This document shows, in pieces, positions 1-11,020 of a stretch of 64,000 bases of DNA (position 1 is its first letter; the number at the start of each line of letters is the position of its first letter). A model generated the notes under the pieces. It searched no databases and was not told where the DNA came from. It saw only the letters and a program-made list of their open reading frames with translations. The position numbers and the translations under genes are program-made. Origin of the DNA: Pogonophryne albipinna (lineage: Eukaryota; Chordata; Actinopteri; Perciformes; Artedidraconidae); NCBI GenBank assembly GCA_028583405.1, contig CM053250.1:478539-542538 (forward strand), in the 5' to 3' direction.

Positions 1-559
1 ATTTCTCAAAATTGCAAAATATCTGAAAGGTCTGATTCAGACAGAGGGTGATCAGAGGTGCTGCAGCAAGTATGAGAACAACCTTGTTGAACATTAAAGC
101 ATGGAGACATGTCCCAGTAGGAACAACACATATCAATATGAACCTGAAATTGAGCTTAATACACTGGAAAAAATGCTGCTCCAAAAACAAGTTAAACAAT
201 AATGAAAATAAGCTGTTTTCACTAAATAAGTACAACAATCTGTCAATAGAACAAGTGAACATTTACTTGGTAAGATTTATTGAAATAAGAAGGGATATTT
301 AGATGAGTCAGATGTAATTGTAATTAGATGGAGAACTCATTCTGAACTATATTTGACCAGAATCAGGAAATGTTACAAAATATGCCGCAAATGCTCAGAA
401 GTTTTCTGTTTTCTGATGTTAGTTGTTGATTTTCTAATAAATATGTAAAAAAATATGTTTCATCTGAGAAACAACTCAAAATACTTCTAGTGGAGCCTCG
501 CCGCGGCGAAACCGCGCCGCGCCACATAAGCGCATAGCTGCGCCGCATTTTCGGCTCAG
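1..559. other. Non-coding flank, no gene seen
   Basis: AT-rich sequence with only short open frames lacking recognisable domains. The mirror copy is at about 32757-33327. A GC-rich segment (about 485-560) leads into the minisatellite. Confidence 0.6.
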
Positions 560-1304
560 TTGAGGCCCCCTCCGCAAGATGAGGCCCCCTCCGCAAGATG
601 AGGCCCCCTCCGTAAGATGAGGCCCCCTCCGCAAGATGAGGCCCCCTCCGCAAGATGAGGCTCCCTCCGCAAGATGAGGCCCCCTCCGCAAGATGAGGCC
701 CCCTCCGCAAGATGAGGCCCCCTCCGCAAGATGAGGCCCCCTCCGTAAGATGAGGCCCCCTCCGCAAGATGAGGCTCCCTCCGCAAGATGAGGCCCCCTC
801 CGCAAGATGAGGCCCCCTCCGCAAGATGAGGCCCCCTCCGCAAGATGAGGCCCCCACCACAAGATGAGGCCCCCTCCGCAAGGTGAGGCCCCCTCCGTAA
901 GATGAGGCCCCCTCCGCGAGGTGAGGTCCCCTCCGCAAGATGAGGCTCCCTCCGCAAGATGAGGCCCCCTCCGTAAGATGAGGCCCCCTCCGCAAGATGA
1001 GGCCCCCTCCGCAAGATGAGGCCCCCTCCGCGAGGTGAGGCCCCCTCCGTGAGATGAGGCCCCCTCCGCGAGATGAGGCCCCCTCCGCGAGATGAGGCCC
1101 CCTCCGCGAGGTGAGGCCCCCTCCGTAAGATGAGGCCCCCTCCGTAAGATGAGGCCCCCTCCGCGAGGTGAGGCCCCCTCCGCAAGATGAGGCCCCCTCC
1201 GTAAGATGAGGCCCCCTCCGCAAGATGAGGCCCCCTCCGCGAGGTGAGGCCCCCTCCGTAATATGAGGCCCCCTACGTAAGATGAGGCCCCCTCGGCGAG
1301 GTGA
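560..1304. repeat. 19-bp minisatellite, left copy
   Basis: About 38 head-to-tail copies of GATGAGGCCCCCTCCGCAA with point variants (CAA/TAA/CGA at the end, T for C in the C run). Because 19 is not a multiple of 3 and the unit has few stops, three minus-strand frames stay open for 200-336 codons; these are not genes. The mirror copy at 31066-32757 has about 88 units. Confidence 0.95.
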
Positions 1305-3213
1305 GTCCCCACGCAGTCTGCATGATCGGCCTGTAGGGAGGGACGGCCCTGTGTCCCTCCTCTCATCCGTCAAGAGCTGAAAAAGAAGAAGTTTCTCGCT
1401 TCATTAGGAACTCTCACCGCTCACCTTTTAACTGTGGTGAGAGCGAGCTGCTGATTGACAACACGCTAATTAACCAATCAGGCACCTGTGTGGTCACTCC
1501 GAGTGCAATTACCTTCTGCCCGCTCCCCTGCTTCCTGTTCAGCCAATCTGTCGGCCTGCGAGAGCCTAATGACCCGCTAATAAGACGAGCGCTCCAGAGT
1601 CCATCTTAATGAAAATCAGCCCCCCCCCTTCCTCTCGACGCCGCCGTGGATCCTGAAGCGGCTCCTTGACCTTTCGTCACCTCAGCGTGCCGAGAAGCCA
1701 CATGGCATTAGAGATTATTAAAAAGCAGAGATGATTTCCTGAAGAAGCCTACGAATTAAATCTCTGCTCTGAAAGAGAAATGAATCAACGGCCTCTCAGC
1801 ACGAAATGAAAAACCTGCTCTTTGGTTTTTGTCCACTATACTCTCACCTCTCGATCCCCAGGTCATTATCGGACGTGATTGGATGAAGCTGCCTGGACAC
1901 GGCTTCACTCCAGGGGGAAGACCCTCGCTCCAAAACATCCACATCTCCAGCGTTTTGTTGGAATAAAAAGCAAATGAGTTAGTGGACTGTTTCCACTTTC
2001 CATGAAACGTCAGCTGTGAATTCTGAATGAGTAAACATGATGAATGTGTTTCCACTAGTGCTGTCAAACGCTTTAATCACAACTATAACCTGTGATTAAA
2101 TATACTAGTGTTGACTTACCTTGGGGGGTGATACAACTAAATATACATGTGGTGTTTTGAGAAATGCATGACAAACTGGTTCGAGATATTAGAGGGTTAT
2201 TTACTTTATCATGACATGATTTCTGAATGATTGAATTGAAGTCCATCCATTTCTCTGACGCTTCACTATCCGAGCCCAGAAAATAAAGATTTCAGCGACT
2301 TACTGAAACATTTCAAGCAATCAATCGAAGTTTAAAAGTGTATTTATATAGCTCAATATCATAACTTTGACATGTGTCTCAGGGGGCTTTACAGTTCGTA
2401 CAGGATACGACCCCCTCTGTCCTTAGACCCTCACATCGGATAAGGAAACACTCCCGAAGAAACCCAGAAAATAATGTAAGAAACCTTGGGGACAGAGAGA
2501 TGTGCAATAGATGTTGTGTGTAAATTAAAAAGAGAATACATGTGTCTATATTAAGGAAGAAGATGAAGATGGATCAAGGAGGATGTCAACTGTCCAAAAC
2601 AACAACAACAACAACTCCGGGGAAGCTGAGTTAGTAACATTTTTACTTTTTGGGACATGTGAGAATACAGGTACAGTGAAAGAGAAGTTTAAGGTGAAAG
2701 GTGAAAGTACTTAACTATGGGCTCCCATTGTACTTTGAACACAAGAAAATAAGACCTAACCACAACAACAACAACAACAACAACAAGAGCATCATCTGTG
2801 ACTATTCCCATTAATGCAGAAAGTCACACAATGAGAGGCGCTGCAGTGTTTTTGGATGACAATGATCAACAGGCAGCCCTACAAGATGCTATTACATGTA
2901 ATTGGATGTTGTGTAGCTTGAGCGTGTTGCCGGGAAAATGACAGAATATTTTGCAAAGGTATGAATATTTTATGGGGTGTACTCATTAGACGCTCGGCCT
3001 CTTGGGAGCTCAGAGGAGAGTTTGTTTTGTTCCAGATTATTTGCGTGATGAATTATACATATCTGGGATTCAACAATACGAAAACAACACAGCTACAATT
3101 AGGTGGAGGGTGGAGGGCTATATTTACACTCCACATATCAAAAAGATGCCTGGCCCACTTTACGGTCCACCATCTCACTTCCTGTCTGTGAAGTACAGTT
3201 TACTACGCTATTA
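1305..3213. other. Non-coding block, possible conserved elements
   Basis: No convincing coding sequence. The part at about 1470-1760 is unusually rich in ATTA/TAAT homeodomain-type cores and is nearly unchanged in the mirror arm (about 30650-30900). It could be a conserved non-coding element, but that needs cross-species alignment. Short (CAA)n tracts occur near 2600 and 2760. The stretch around 2060-2100 resembles a short DNA-transposon end, low confidence. Confidence 0.4.
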
Positions 3214-3549
3214 CACTGAACAAAAATATAAACGCAACACTTTTGTTTTTGCTCCCATTTTTCATGAGATGAACTCAAAGATCTAAAACATTTTCTATAC
3301 ACACAAAATAACCATTTCTCTCAAATATTGTTCACAAATCTGAAAAAATCTGTGATAGTGAGCACTTCTCCTTTGCCGAGATAATCCATCCCACCTCACA
3401 GGTGTGGCATATCAAGATGCTGATTAGACAGCATGATTATTGCACAGGTGTGCCTTAGGCTGGCCACAATAAAAGGCCACTCTGAAACGTGCAGTTTTGC
3501 TTTATTGGGGGGGTCTGGGGGGGTCCGAAAACCAGTCAGTATCTGGTGT

Positions 3550-3581
3550 GAGGGGTAGGGGTAGGGTTAGGGTTAGGGTAA
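3550..3581 (+). repeat. Telomere-like TTAGGG block
   Basis: Three TAGGGT/TTAGGG units preceded by degenerate TAGGGG units, inside the Tc1 element on the 5' side of the transposase relic. Confidence 0.85.
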
Positions 3582-3599
3582 TGTTGTGAATCGAGTGGC

Positions 3600-3662
3600 C
3601 TGTGTTCGTCGTCCATTACATACGCCTGCCCATACCATAACCCCACCACCACCATGGGCCAC
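3600..3662 (-). pseudogene. Tc1 transposase relic
   Basis: Twenty-one codons on the minus strand read with the core GGGGVMVWAGVC, the conserved segment next to a catalytic aspartate of Tc1-family DDE transposases. Nothing else of the enzyme is present, so the piece cannot act alone. It is the only protein remnant inside the surrounding element. Confidence 0.75.
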
Positions 3663-3674
3663 TCAATTCACAAC

Positions 3675-3725
3675 ATTACCCTAACCCTAACCCTAACCCT
3701 ACCCCTACCCCTACCCCTACCCCTC
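3675..3725 (-). repeat. Telomere-like CCCTAA block, inverted partner
   Basis: CCCTAA units followed by CCCCTA units, the inverse of the block at 3550-3581, on the other side of the transposase relic. Confidence 0.85.
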
Positions 3726-4010
3726 ACACCAGATACTGACTGGCAAAAATGCACGTTTCAGAGTGGCCTTTTATTGTGGCCAGCCTAAGGCACACCTGTG
3801 CAATAATCATGCTGTCTAATCAGCATCTTGATATGCCACACCTGTGAGGTGGGATGGATTATCTCGGCAAAGGAGAAGTGCTCACTATCACAGATTCTTT
3901 CAGATTTGTGAATAATATTTGAGAGAAATGGTTATTTTGTGTGTATAGAACATGTTTTAGATCTTTGAGTTCATCTCATGAAAAATGGGAGCAAACATTT
4001 TTGTTCAGTG

Positions 4011-5620
4011 TAAGTGATATTGGTCTTTAGCATATTCAATTATATTTGGAGCAAAACTCGTTCAGGAACATATTTTACAAAGTGCTTCATATTTGGTTAA
4101 GTGTTGGATACATGATGTTTTTATTGGTTATTCGCATCTGTTCAATCCACATCAACTTCTACCTCTTTTAAATAAAGAATTCAACATTCTGGTTTTACTC
4201 GTCTTTCTGAGAGTGAGATAAAATAGGGATCATTTTCACGTCTGATATTTAAAAACAGATTTTCTGCTACAGCATAGGCCTACATATCTGAGCAGTAAAT
4301 CACATATGATTTAAACAATAGTGCCCCGGTTTTTTCAACAGGTCAGATTGATGTTGACTCTCCACCTACTTTGTTTTTCCATACAGTCAATCAAATAATT
4401 TAACACCATATATGAATGAAGCTACTCAAGTTGAACACACACCTTGTTCTACAGCGTAGCTTATTGAACGAGCCACCAAACAGAAATTAAGCGGGAAAAG
4501 TGCACTGCTAACAACGTCCGTTAGCAAGTTAGCTTCTCAGCTGCAGCATATTTAACAGTTTGTGACCGTAGCTGCATGTCTCCTCAGTCTATTCAGTTGC
4601 TGCTGGGGTCCTTACTCTTTAATACCACCAACAAACAGACGTCTGTCCATAGCTTGTTGAAAGAGCCTAACCAAACAAACATTCAGCGGGTAAAGCACTG
4701 CTAACATCGTCTGTTAGCTAATGCAAATCTAACATCACATGCCTTTTCAGTCAGCTCAGAGGCTGCAAAAACACGAATAGATACTCCAACGCAGCAGCTG
4801 GGAAAGTAAAGTTATATTTCTCCTAATTAACAATAAATCCAAACATGAATTGGAAAAAAATACTGAGTCTGTTTCTGATTGTTCCTTGAAGGAGAACACA
4901 GGAAGTGATTGACGAATCAGGCGTCTATGCTGTTGCAGACTAAAGTTTAGCCCTTTAACACTGTATGGAACACTCTGAAGAAACTTAGTGTTCACTTTTC
5001 CACCAGTTTCTGTCTTTATGGTTGACTGTACCTTTAACAGTGTGATGGGGGTTCGTCTCCAATCTCCGCGGCTCCATTAGAGAGGTGACAGGGCTGCGAA
5101 TGGGCTGGAGGCCTCGTGGCCTCGGAGCAATCACTACGGCTATTTCACACCCTGCTGATCCCCTCATCTCCTGCAGAGAGAGAGGGGCTCCGAGGGCCCC
5201 CGAGGCCCCTGATGAAGTCCTGACCTCGCTCTCCAGAACCCAGAGGATTAAAAAAATACCCAAAAGTGAAGACGCTTGCTCAAGTTAGTTGACGGACAAA
5301 TTGGAAAGTTTTATTGCCAGATGAGAAAAGTGACCAAAGTCACTCGAGCCGACTAGAAACCTATAATATCTACATACTACCTGTTTTATGTCATAGCAAT
5401 ACTTAAAGAAGAGAAAAGGTATTGACCAGAAACCTGGCTAGTTTACAGATGAAGTTCCTAAATTCCATTTCTAAAGTTTAGCAACAAACTGAACGCTTTA
5501 TGTGAAGAGACTTTAAATGTCCTCTGGAAAGGCCTGAGAAGCGGACCGTCTATTCTTCTGCAGCCACATTTAAGATATAGTTTAAGAGTTGTTTTTGACA
5601 TTTCTTTGCACTTAAATATA
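4011..5620. other. Non-coding block
   Basis: No gene seen. Two imperfect copies of a segment with the words GTTAGC and AAAGCACTGC/AAAAGTGCACTGC occur near 4440-4560 and 4620-4720, an old tandem duplication. A GC-rich patch at about 5040-5250 is nearly identical in the mirror arm and gives short open frames in both directions without family features. Confidence 0.45.
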
Positions 5621-5806
5621 GGAGGCTGTGGCTCAGTGGTTAGTATGATGGACTTCGAATCGGGATAGCAAGTTCAAGTCCCACTGCAGTCTGCAGTCGT
5701 TGTGTCCCTAAGACACTTCACCTCAAATCGCTCCTGTGGGGACTTTCCACAGTACTGATGTATGCAAGTCACTTTGGATGAAAGCATCTAACAAACGACA
5801 TGTAAT
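5621..5806 (+). mobile_element. tRNA-derived SINE, left copy
   Basis: The tRNA-like head has an A box (TGGCTCAGTGG) and a B box (GTTCAAGTCCC). A tRNA-unrelated body follows, then the tail TTGGATGAAAGCATCTAACA ending ACATGTAAT, a tail type widespread in fish SINEs. The sub-family cannot be fixed by eye. The mirror copy is at 26644-26830. Confidence 0.75.
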
Positions 5807-8800
5807 ATACTGCAAAAAGTAAATTAATGAATTATCTGGACTTCAACTTATTTTCTCTGTTGTCGGATCAATGCTTAGCCTCTTTGCTTATCTTGAGGAC
5901 CTTTATATTTGCCTGAAATAGAAAAACTGACTGGAAATAAATAAATAAAAACTTTTTTTAGAAAGTGACGAGTTTTCATGATCATTCAACCTTTACAAAT
6001 GTACGTTTTTCTTATATTACGTTATGTGTGGGAGTCAAGGTTTATTTATGTTGTGCAGGTTCAGATGTCGACGTACACTGAACAAATCTCCATCTGTGAT
6101 GTGGGACCATGATAACTAGCAGGCCTCTTCGCTGTGAGCAGAAACAGGGACACAGCGGTGGAAAACACACAATCAGAGGAGTAAATGACAATCTGCTGCA
6201 CGACGAAACCAGAAATGAGCTGGCTGAAGAAAGAGAGAAAACGCTACCACATTCGGGGGCGACGCAGTCCCTCTCATGTAATGATCTCCAGTCAGAGACC
6301 ACTAAGGGGATCAGTTTCCTCCCTGGGCTTTAATGTGTGATACTCATCAGCCTCTCTGCCTCAAATAGAAACTGATGTGCTGGGTCTCTGCCTGTTTCTG
6401 GGGAAAGTGAGATTTTCAATTACCTCACATCAGCGGCGGCCAATCTTAATAGCTTCTTTCTTAATTCATGTTCACGTCGGCACCGAGGCGTTGCATCCAG
6501 GCGTTTCCCCCTCACCACGGGCTGCCGAATACAAGACTGGCACCACTTAGCTCCATCAGGACCCCCCTCCCATCCCTGCTAACCGCCCAGCTCCTGTGGA
6601 ATAAAGGTCAAGTAATCAGGCATCTGGAAGGACAGCTCATTTGTCATCTCTTGATAAATGCATCAGCGGCTAATCCGAAGAGCAGGACCCCGCCGCGACG
6701 CCCCCGAACAGAAAGGTTAACCGATTCAAAACAGGAAGCGATGGAGGACGACCGCGTAGGGAAGAATAAAACTTCATTTTGATTCAATTGTTTGGTGGCT
6801 ATTTCTGGACGGGTGGATTGTGGGAGGGCTCCGACAATAACCTCCACCCCCGCCGCTAAATGACAGCAGACTGCAGCGAACATTAACTGTGACAAGACAT
6901 TACCAGCGATGAGGCGTTAGTTTCACTGCGGGAAGGAAAAGCTGCTGCTGCCTCCATCTTCCCCCCCACTTCACTTCTTCTCCTGCCTCCTAACAGTTTC
7001 CCCCCCAATCTGCTGAAAGTCAACTTGACAAAACCAGAATAAAAAGTCATTTCTCTGACAAGGAAATGGAATCAAGCATAGATTTAATTGAAAAACAAAT
7101 AAATACATAATTATAGTATCAACATGGAAAGAACGTAATTTGAAAGACTCACAAGGTTCGTTAAAGTTCAGATTCAGATTAATTGCATAGGGCTGATCGT
7201 GAAAACATGTCCACTTATGTAGCTTGGAGGTTGTTGAAACTTTTGATGAAGGACACAGTCTTGAGAGCACTTTCAGATGCAACATCGGCAATGGTGACTG
7301 TAACTAAGTACCTTTACTCAAGGACAAAATGAAGGAAGGCTTACTTATACGCGTTATTCTCATTATATGCTACTTTATACTTTTACTACACTACATCTCA
7401 GAGGTACATATTAACTTTTTCACTTGAAGTACTTTCCAGGATACAGTTTTTCTATCCCCATCCCCTCCATGCGTCTCCAAATGTGTTGATCCTGAATGTT
7501 TGTGATAAACTAAACCGTAATACGATCATTTAGTCTATGTCTTGAGCAGGGACGTGCACAGGTACGGGCTAATGTTGCCCGGGCAACGGCCCTTTTGCCA
7601 TTTTTGCATGACCTGCCCCTCTGGAGAGAGACAGAGTTTTTTTGTTTTCTATTGTGGCCGAATCAACATGATAAGCCCACCATTAGTATTGTAGCGTCTC
7701 GCTGCGGGAAACACACCTTGTCCGCGCTGTCATCTGCCCCCAGTCACGTGACTTTGTTTACAATCTGACAGCTGGAAGCAAAGGAAAGCCCTCCGAGTCC
7801 AACCTCATATGGCTATGGTGATCACACCAAATGCCTGCCCTGGCTCCTGCCCGTTAGAGTATAGGGGACAAACCAGGGGACTTTACTTCCTCTTGACACC
7901 GTCGGTTAATTACAAAAAAACACCTAAATATACTTGTTATTGTGCTTCTGTCTTTCTGTGTCTTTCACTCTGCTCCGTAAACTCCCTCACCCTCACTCTC
8001 TTTTCTTGATCGCCCTCTCATGGAGAACACTTCACTGTCCCACTTTATTGTAGGATTTCTGCCATGCACTTTAGCTTGAACATCTCTGTTATTAAGTTAT
8101 GGAATTCTAAATAAATAAGTAATTAGATACCTTACCGTTACTACGCTCATAAAGAATGATAAGAATAATGCGTATTGAACTGGTTTAATTAATTAGTGAG
8201 TTTATTTAAGGTAATTATAGAAGCCCTATGTTATCAGTAGCCTATGTCTGCCCAGCAGTAACAACGGTAAAACTACATTAAAACAGAATTGCCCGCATTT
8301 TTTCTTTAATAGTTACTAACATTAGATATTTTAATGAGATATGGACCGCAAATAACGAATTTAGCAGTTGGACATAAAAGTCAACTGAGTGTCACTTGCA
8401 ATGACAGTGTTGTGTTTTTAATTTATGAGTCCCTGGTCTTGAGAGAATTGTTACATTTTTAAGCTATATAAACTCAGAATCAAAACACGTCTCGGATCAT
8501 CTTGAAAATGCATCGTCACAAAGATGAAAAACATCTGTGAAAAGTTGACTAAGGACAGACCGTCAAACATATGTCAGGAGGAGGAATTCGGGCAGGCATC
8601 CTGGGGGCGAGGCCGAGGCCGGAGACACGGGAGAAATCTGCGGTGATGGGACGGCTCCGGTGGACGGGAAGTAACACGATGGGTCAGCTGGACCACCGGA
8701 GCAGGAGCACCGGGAGCAGGAGTTGGCGGGACCAATGACTGAACAGAAGATGGTGTTGGCAAGACCCCCAACGGGAATTGAGTCTGCGGCACTCCAACAT

Positions 8801-8860
8801 CTAGGAAAATATATATCAATATATTGATAGTTATATTATATATAAACTAGCACAAAACAA
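5807..8860. other. Non-coding block with possible hAT end
   Basis: No supported gene. About 6040-6960 is moderately GC-rich and almost unchanged in the mirror arm (about 25500-26400). About 7550-7800 starts with GGGACGTGCACAGG and resembles the end of a hAT-like element, but no partner end was found. Short open frames at 7809-8009 and 8574-8819 (proline-rich, minus strand) carry no recognised domain. Confidence 0.4.
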
Positions 8861-8931
8861 GTGCCGCTAGTGTTGTGGTATCATGCAAGATTCCCATTCT
8901 TGTGACCCGGGTTCGATTCCCGGGCGGTGCA
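8861..8931 (+). tRNA. tRNA-Gly(CCC), outermost copy
   Basis: It has U2:G71, G3:U70 and A73. G26 with U44 looks older than the A26-U44 state of the other units. A14 is T, which damages the A box. An L2-type LINE tail sits 19 nt downstream. Confidence 0.7.
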
Positions 8932-8950
8932 TGCAAGACGGTCTGAATAT

Positions 8951-9235
8951 CAGACCATAGAGTCCGAGTCCCTCACTCTGTTCCAGTCCCGCCTCAAAAC
9001 CTATCTTTTCATCTCTCTCTATCTGTAAAACGACCTCCTCCTGACTGTTTTGTTTTGCTCTTGTTCTTGTTGACTTTCTTTCTTTGTTTTGTTTTGTTGT
9101 TTTTGTTGTTTTTCTTAGTCTGTTGTCTACCTGCCCCAGTCTATCTAACCCCCCCCCCCCTTCCCCCTCATATTGTAAAGCGTCTTTGGGTTCCATAAAA
9201 GCGCTATAAAAATCCAATTTATTATTATTATTATT
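8951..9235 (+). mobile_element. L2-type LINE 3' end inserted in a tRNA unit
   Basis: Contains the L2-like tail words AAAGCGTCTTTGGG and AAAAGCGCTATAAAAAT, followed by (ATT)n. It is flanked by a 6-bp target duplication GAATAT taken from the tRNA spacer. Only the 3' tail is present (5' truncated). Its presence in both arms shows that insertion preceded the split of the two copies. Confidence 0.75.
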
Positions 9236-9299
9236 GAATATGGGTTGAGTAGGGGACGGAAGAATAGAGAAAGATACAGAACTCTGAAATAGACGTTTG

Positions 9300-9371
9300 A
9301 AATCTCTTCCATCGGCAGAGTTTTGAGAGATTCCCATTCTTGTGACCAGGGTTCAATTCCCATGCAGTGTT
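9300..9371 (+). pseudogene. 3'-half tRNA-Gly relic (type example)
   Basis: Full-length array units carry a second tRNA-like piece: anticodon arm (GATTCCCATTCTTG), variable region and a T arm with GGTTCAATTCC, ending CATGCAGTG. The 5' acceptor strand and D arm are absent and the T stem has two mismatches, so it cannot fold as a tRNA. It starts directly after the T4 of the spacer. In later units it lies about 105-150 nt after each tRNA. Confidence 0.75.
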
Positions 9372-9478
9372 TGTATTAATCCAACTTCAAACAAAGAATT
9401 GTTTATTTAGTGTAGGTTTATGATTCTCACTTAGGTTGCGAGAGGTCCAGGGTCCAAATCAATACAAAAACAATACAA

Positions 9479-9549
9479 GTGCTGTTAGTGTAGTGGTATC
9501 ATACAAGATTCCCATTCTTGTGAACCGGGTTTGATTCCCATGCAGTGTT
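9479..9549 (+). pseudogene. Chimeric tRNA: tRNA 5' part fused to 3'-half relic
   Basis: 5' part from the tRNA and 3' end from the relic (TGCAGTG). The next tRNA starts 177 bp on instead of 326. The acceptor arm can still pair mainly through G-U pairs, but the T stem has two mismatches. Confidence 0.8.
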
Positions 9550-9655
9550 TGTATTAACCCAACTTCAAACAAAGAAGTGTTTATTTAGTGTAGGTTTATG
9601 ATTCTCACTTAGGTTGCGAGAGGTCCAGGGTCCAAATCAATACAAAACAATACAA

Positions 9656-9726
9656 GCGCTGCTAGTGTAGTGGTATCATACAAGATTCCCATTCTTGTGA
9701 CCCGTGTTCGATTCCCGGGCGGTGCA
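9656..9726 (+). tRNA. tRNA-Gly(CCC)
   Basis: C5T gives U5:G68. G52T breaks one T-stem pair and changes the B box. The mirror-arm partner (22781-22851) differs at several positions. Confidence 0.6.
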
Positions 9727-9981
9727 TGCAAGACTGTCTGAATATGGGTTGAGTAGGGGACGGAAGAATAGAGAAAGATACAGAACTCTGAAATAAATGT
9801 TTGAAAACTCTTCCATCGGCAGAGTTTTGAGAGATTCCCATTCTTGTGACCAGGGTTAAATTCCCATGCAGTGTTTGTATTAATCCAACTTCAAACAAAG
9901 AAGTGTTTATTTGGTGTACGTTTATGATTCTCACTTAGGTTGCGAGAGGTCCAGGGTCCAAATCAATACAAATCAATACAA

Positions 9982-10052
9982 GCGCCGCTAGTGTAGTGGT
10001 ATCATACAAGATTCCCATTCTTGTGACCCGGGTTCGATTCCCGGGCGGTGCA
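9982..10052 (+). tRNA. tRNA-Gly(CCC), array consensus
   Basis: Reference copy. 71 nt; acceptor GCGCCGC pairs with GCGGTGC, including G3:U70; discriminator A73. A box TAGTGTAGTGG and B box GGTTCGATTCC are intact. Anticodon stem CAAGA/TCTTG encloses loop TTCCCAT (anticodon CCC, reading GGG). T stem CCGGG/CCCGG. Nearest downstream T4 is at 10151-10154. Expected role: glycine insertion at GGG codons. Confidence 0.88.
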
Positions 10053-10307
10053 TGCAAGACGGTCTGAATATGGGTTGAGTAGGGGACGGAAGAATAGAGA
10101 AAGGTACAGAACTCTGAAATAGACATTTGAAATCTCTTCCATCAGCAGAGTTTTGAGAGATTCCCATTCTTGTGACCAGGGTTCAATTCCCATGCAGTGT
10201 TTGTATTAATCCAACTTCAAACAAAGAAGTGTTTATTTGGTGTAGGTTTATGATTCTCACTTAGGTTGCGAGAGGTCCAGGGTCCAAATCAATACAAATC
10301 AATACAA

Positions 10308-10378
10308 GTGCCGCTAGTGTAGTGGTATCATACAAGATTCCCATTCTTGTGACCTGGGTTCGATTCCCGGGCGGTGCA
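10308..10378 (+). tRNA. tRNA-Gly(CCC)
   Basis: C2T and C50T, both leaving U:G wobble pairs. Promoter boxes intact. Confidence 0.75.
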
Positions 10379-10623
10379 TGCATGACGGTCTGAATATGGG
10401 TTGAGTAGGGGATGGAAGAATAGAGAAAGATACAGAACTCTGAAATAGACGTTTGAAATCTCTTCCATCGGCAGAGTTTTGAGAGATTCCCATTCTTGTG
10501 ACCAGGGTTCAATTCCCATGCAGTGTTTGTATTAGTCCAACTTCAAACAAAGAAGTGTTTATTTGGTGTAGGTTTATGATTCTCACTTAGGTTGCGAGAG
10601 GTCCAGGGTCCAAATCAATACAA

Positions 10624-10694
10624 GCGCCGCTAGTGTAGTGGTGTCATACAAGATTCCCATTCTTGTGACCCAGGTTCGATTCCCGGGCGGTGCA
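10624..10694 (+). tRNA. tRNA-Gly(CCC)
   Basis: A-to-G change in the D loop (GGTGTC) and G51A, which gives one A-C mismatch in the T stem. Confidence 0.65.
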
Positions 10695-10949
10695 TGCAAG
10701 ACGGTCTGAAAATGGGTTGAGTAGGGGACGGAAGAATAGAGAAAGATACAGAACTCTGAAATAGACATTTGAAATCTCTTCCATCAGCAGAGTTTTGAGA
10801 GATTCCCATTCTTGTGACCAGGGTTCAATTCCCATGCAGTGTTTGTATTAATCCAACTTCAAACAAAGAAGTGTTTATTTGGTGTAGGTTTATGATTCTC
10901 ACTTAGGTTGCGAGAGGTCCAGGGTCCAAATCAATACAAATCAATACAA

Positions 10950-11020
10950 GCGCCGCTAGTGTAGTGGTATCATACAAGATTCCCATTCTTGTGACCCGGG
11001 TTCGATTCCCGGGCAGTGCA
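10950..11020 (+). tRNA. tRNA-Gly(CCC)
   Basis: G68A leaves a C5-A68 mismatch; otherwise consensus. Compare 12229-12299, where C5T restores the pair. Confidence 0.65.

Larger units (their letters stand above)
3214..4010. mobile_element. Tc1/mariner-like element, internally deleted, left copy
   Basis: It begins CACTGAACAAAAATATAAAC and ends in the inverse, with about 280-300 bp terminal inverted repeats and a TA dinucleotide on each side (3212-3213, 4011-4012), the target-site signature of Tc1/mariner. Nearly all of the transposase gene is gone. The interior holds a short transposase relic flanked by inverted telomere-like repeats. The element is non-autonomous. A mirror copy lies at 28377-29162. 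Confidence 0.88.

Noticed and set aside
363..1373. 336-codon GPHLAEGASS repeat protein (and right-arm equivalents)
   Set aside because: Open in several overlapping frames of a 19-bp minisatellite; no gene features.
3550..3725. Chromosome-end telomere
   Set aside because: Short, degenerate and inverted around a transposase relic inside a TA-flanked element; not a chromosome end.
8574..8819. Proline-rich 81-codon frame (mirror at 23687-23932)
   Set aside because: No domain, start context or splice signals that could be supported; it may be a retroelement scrap.
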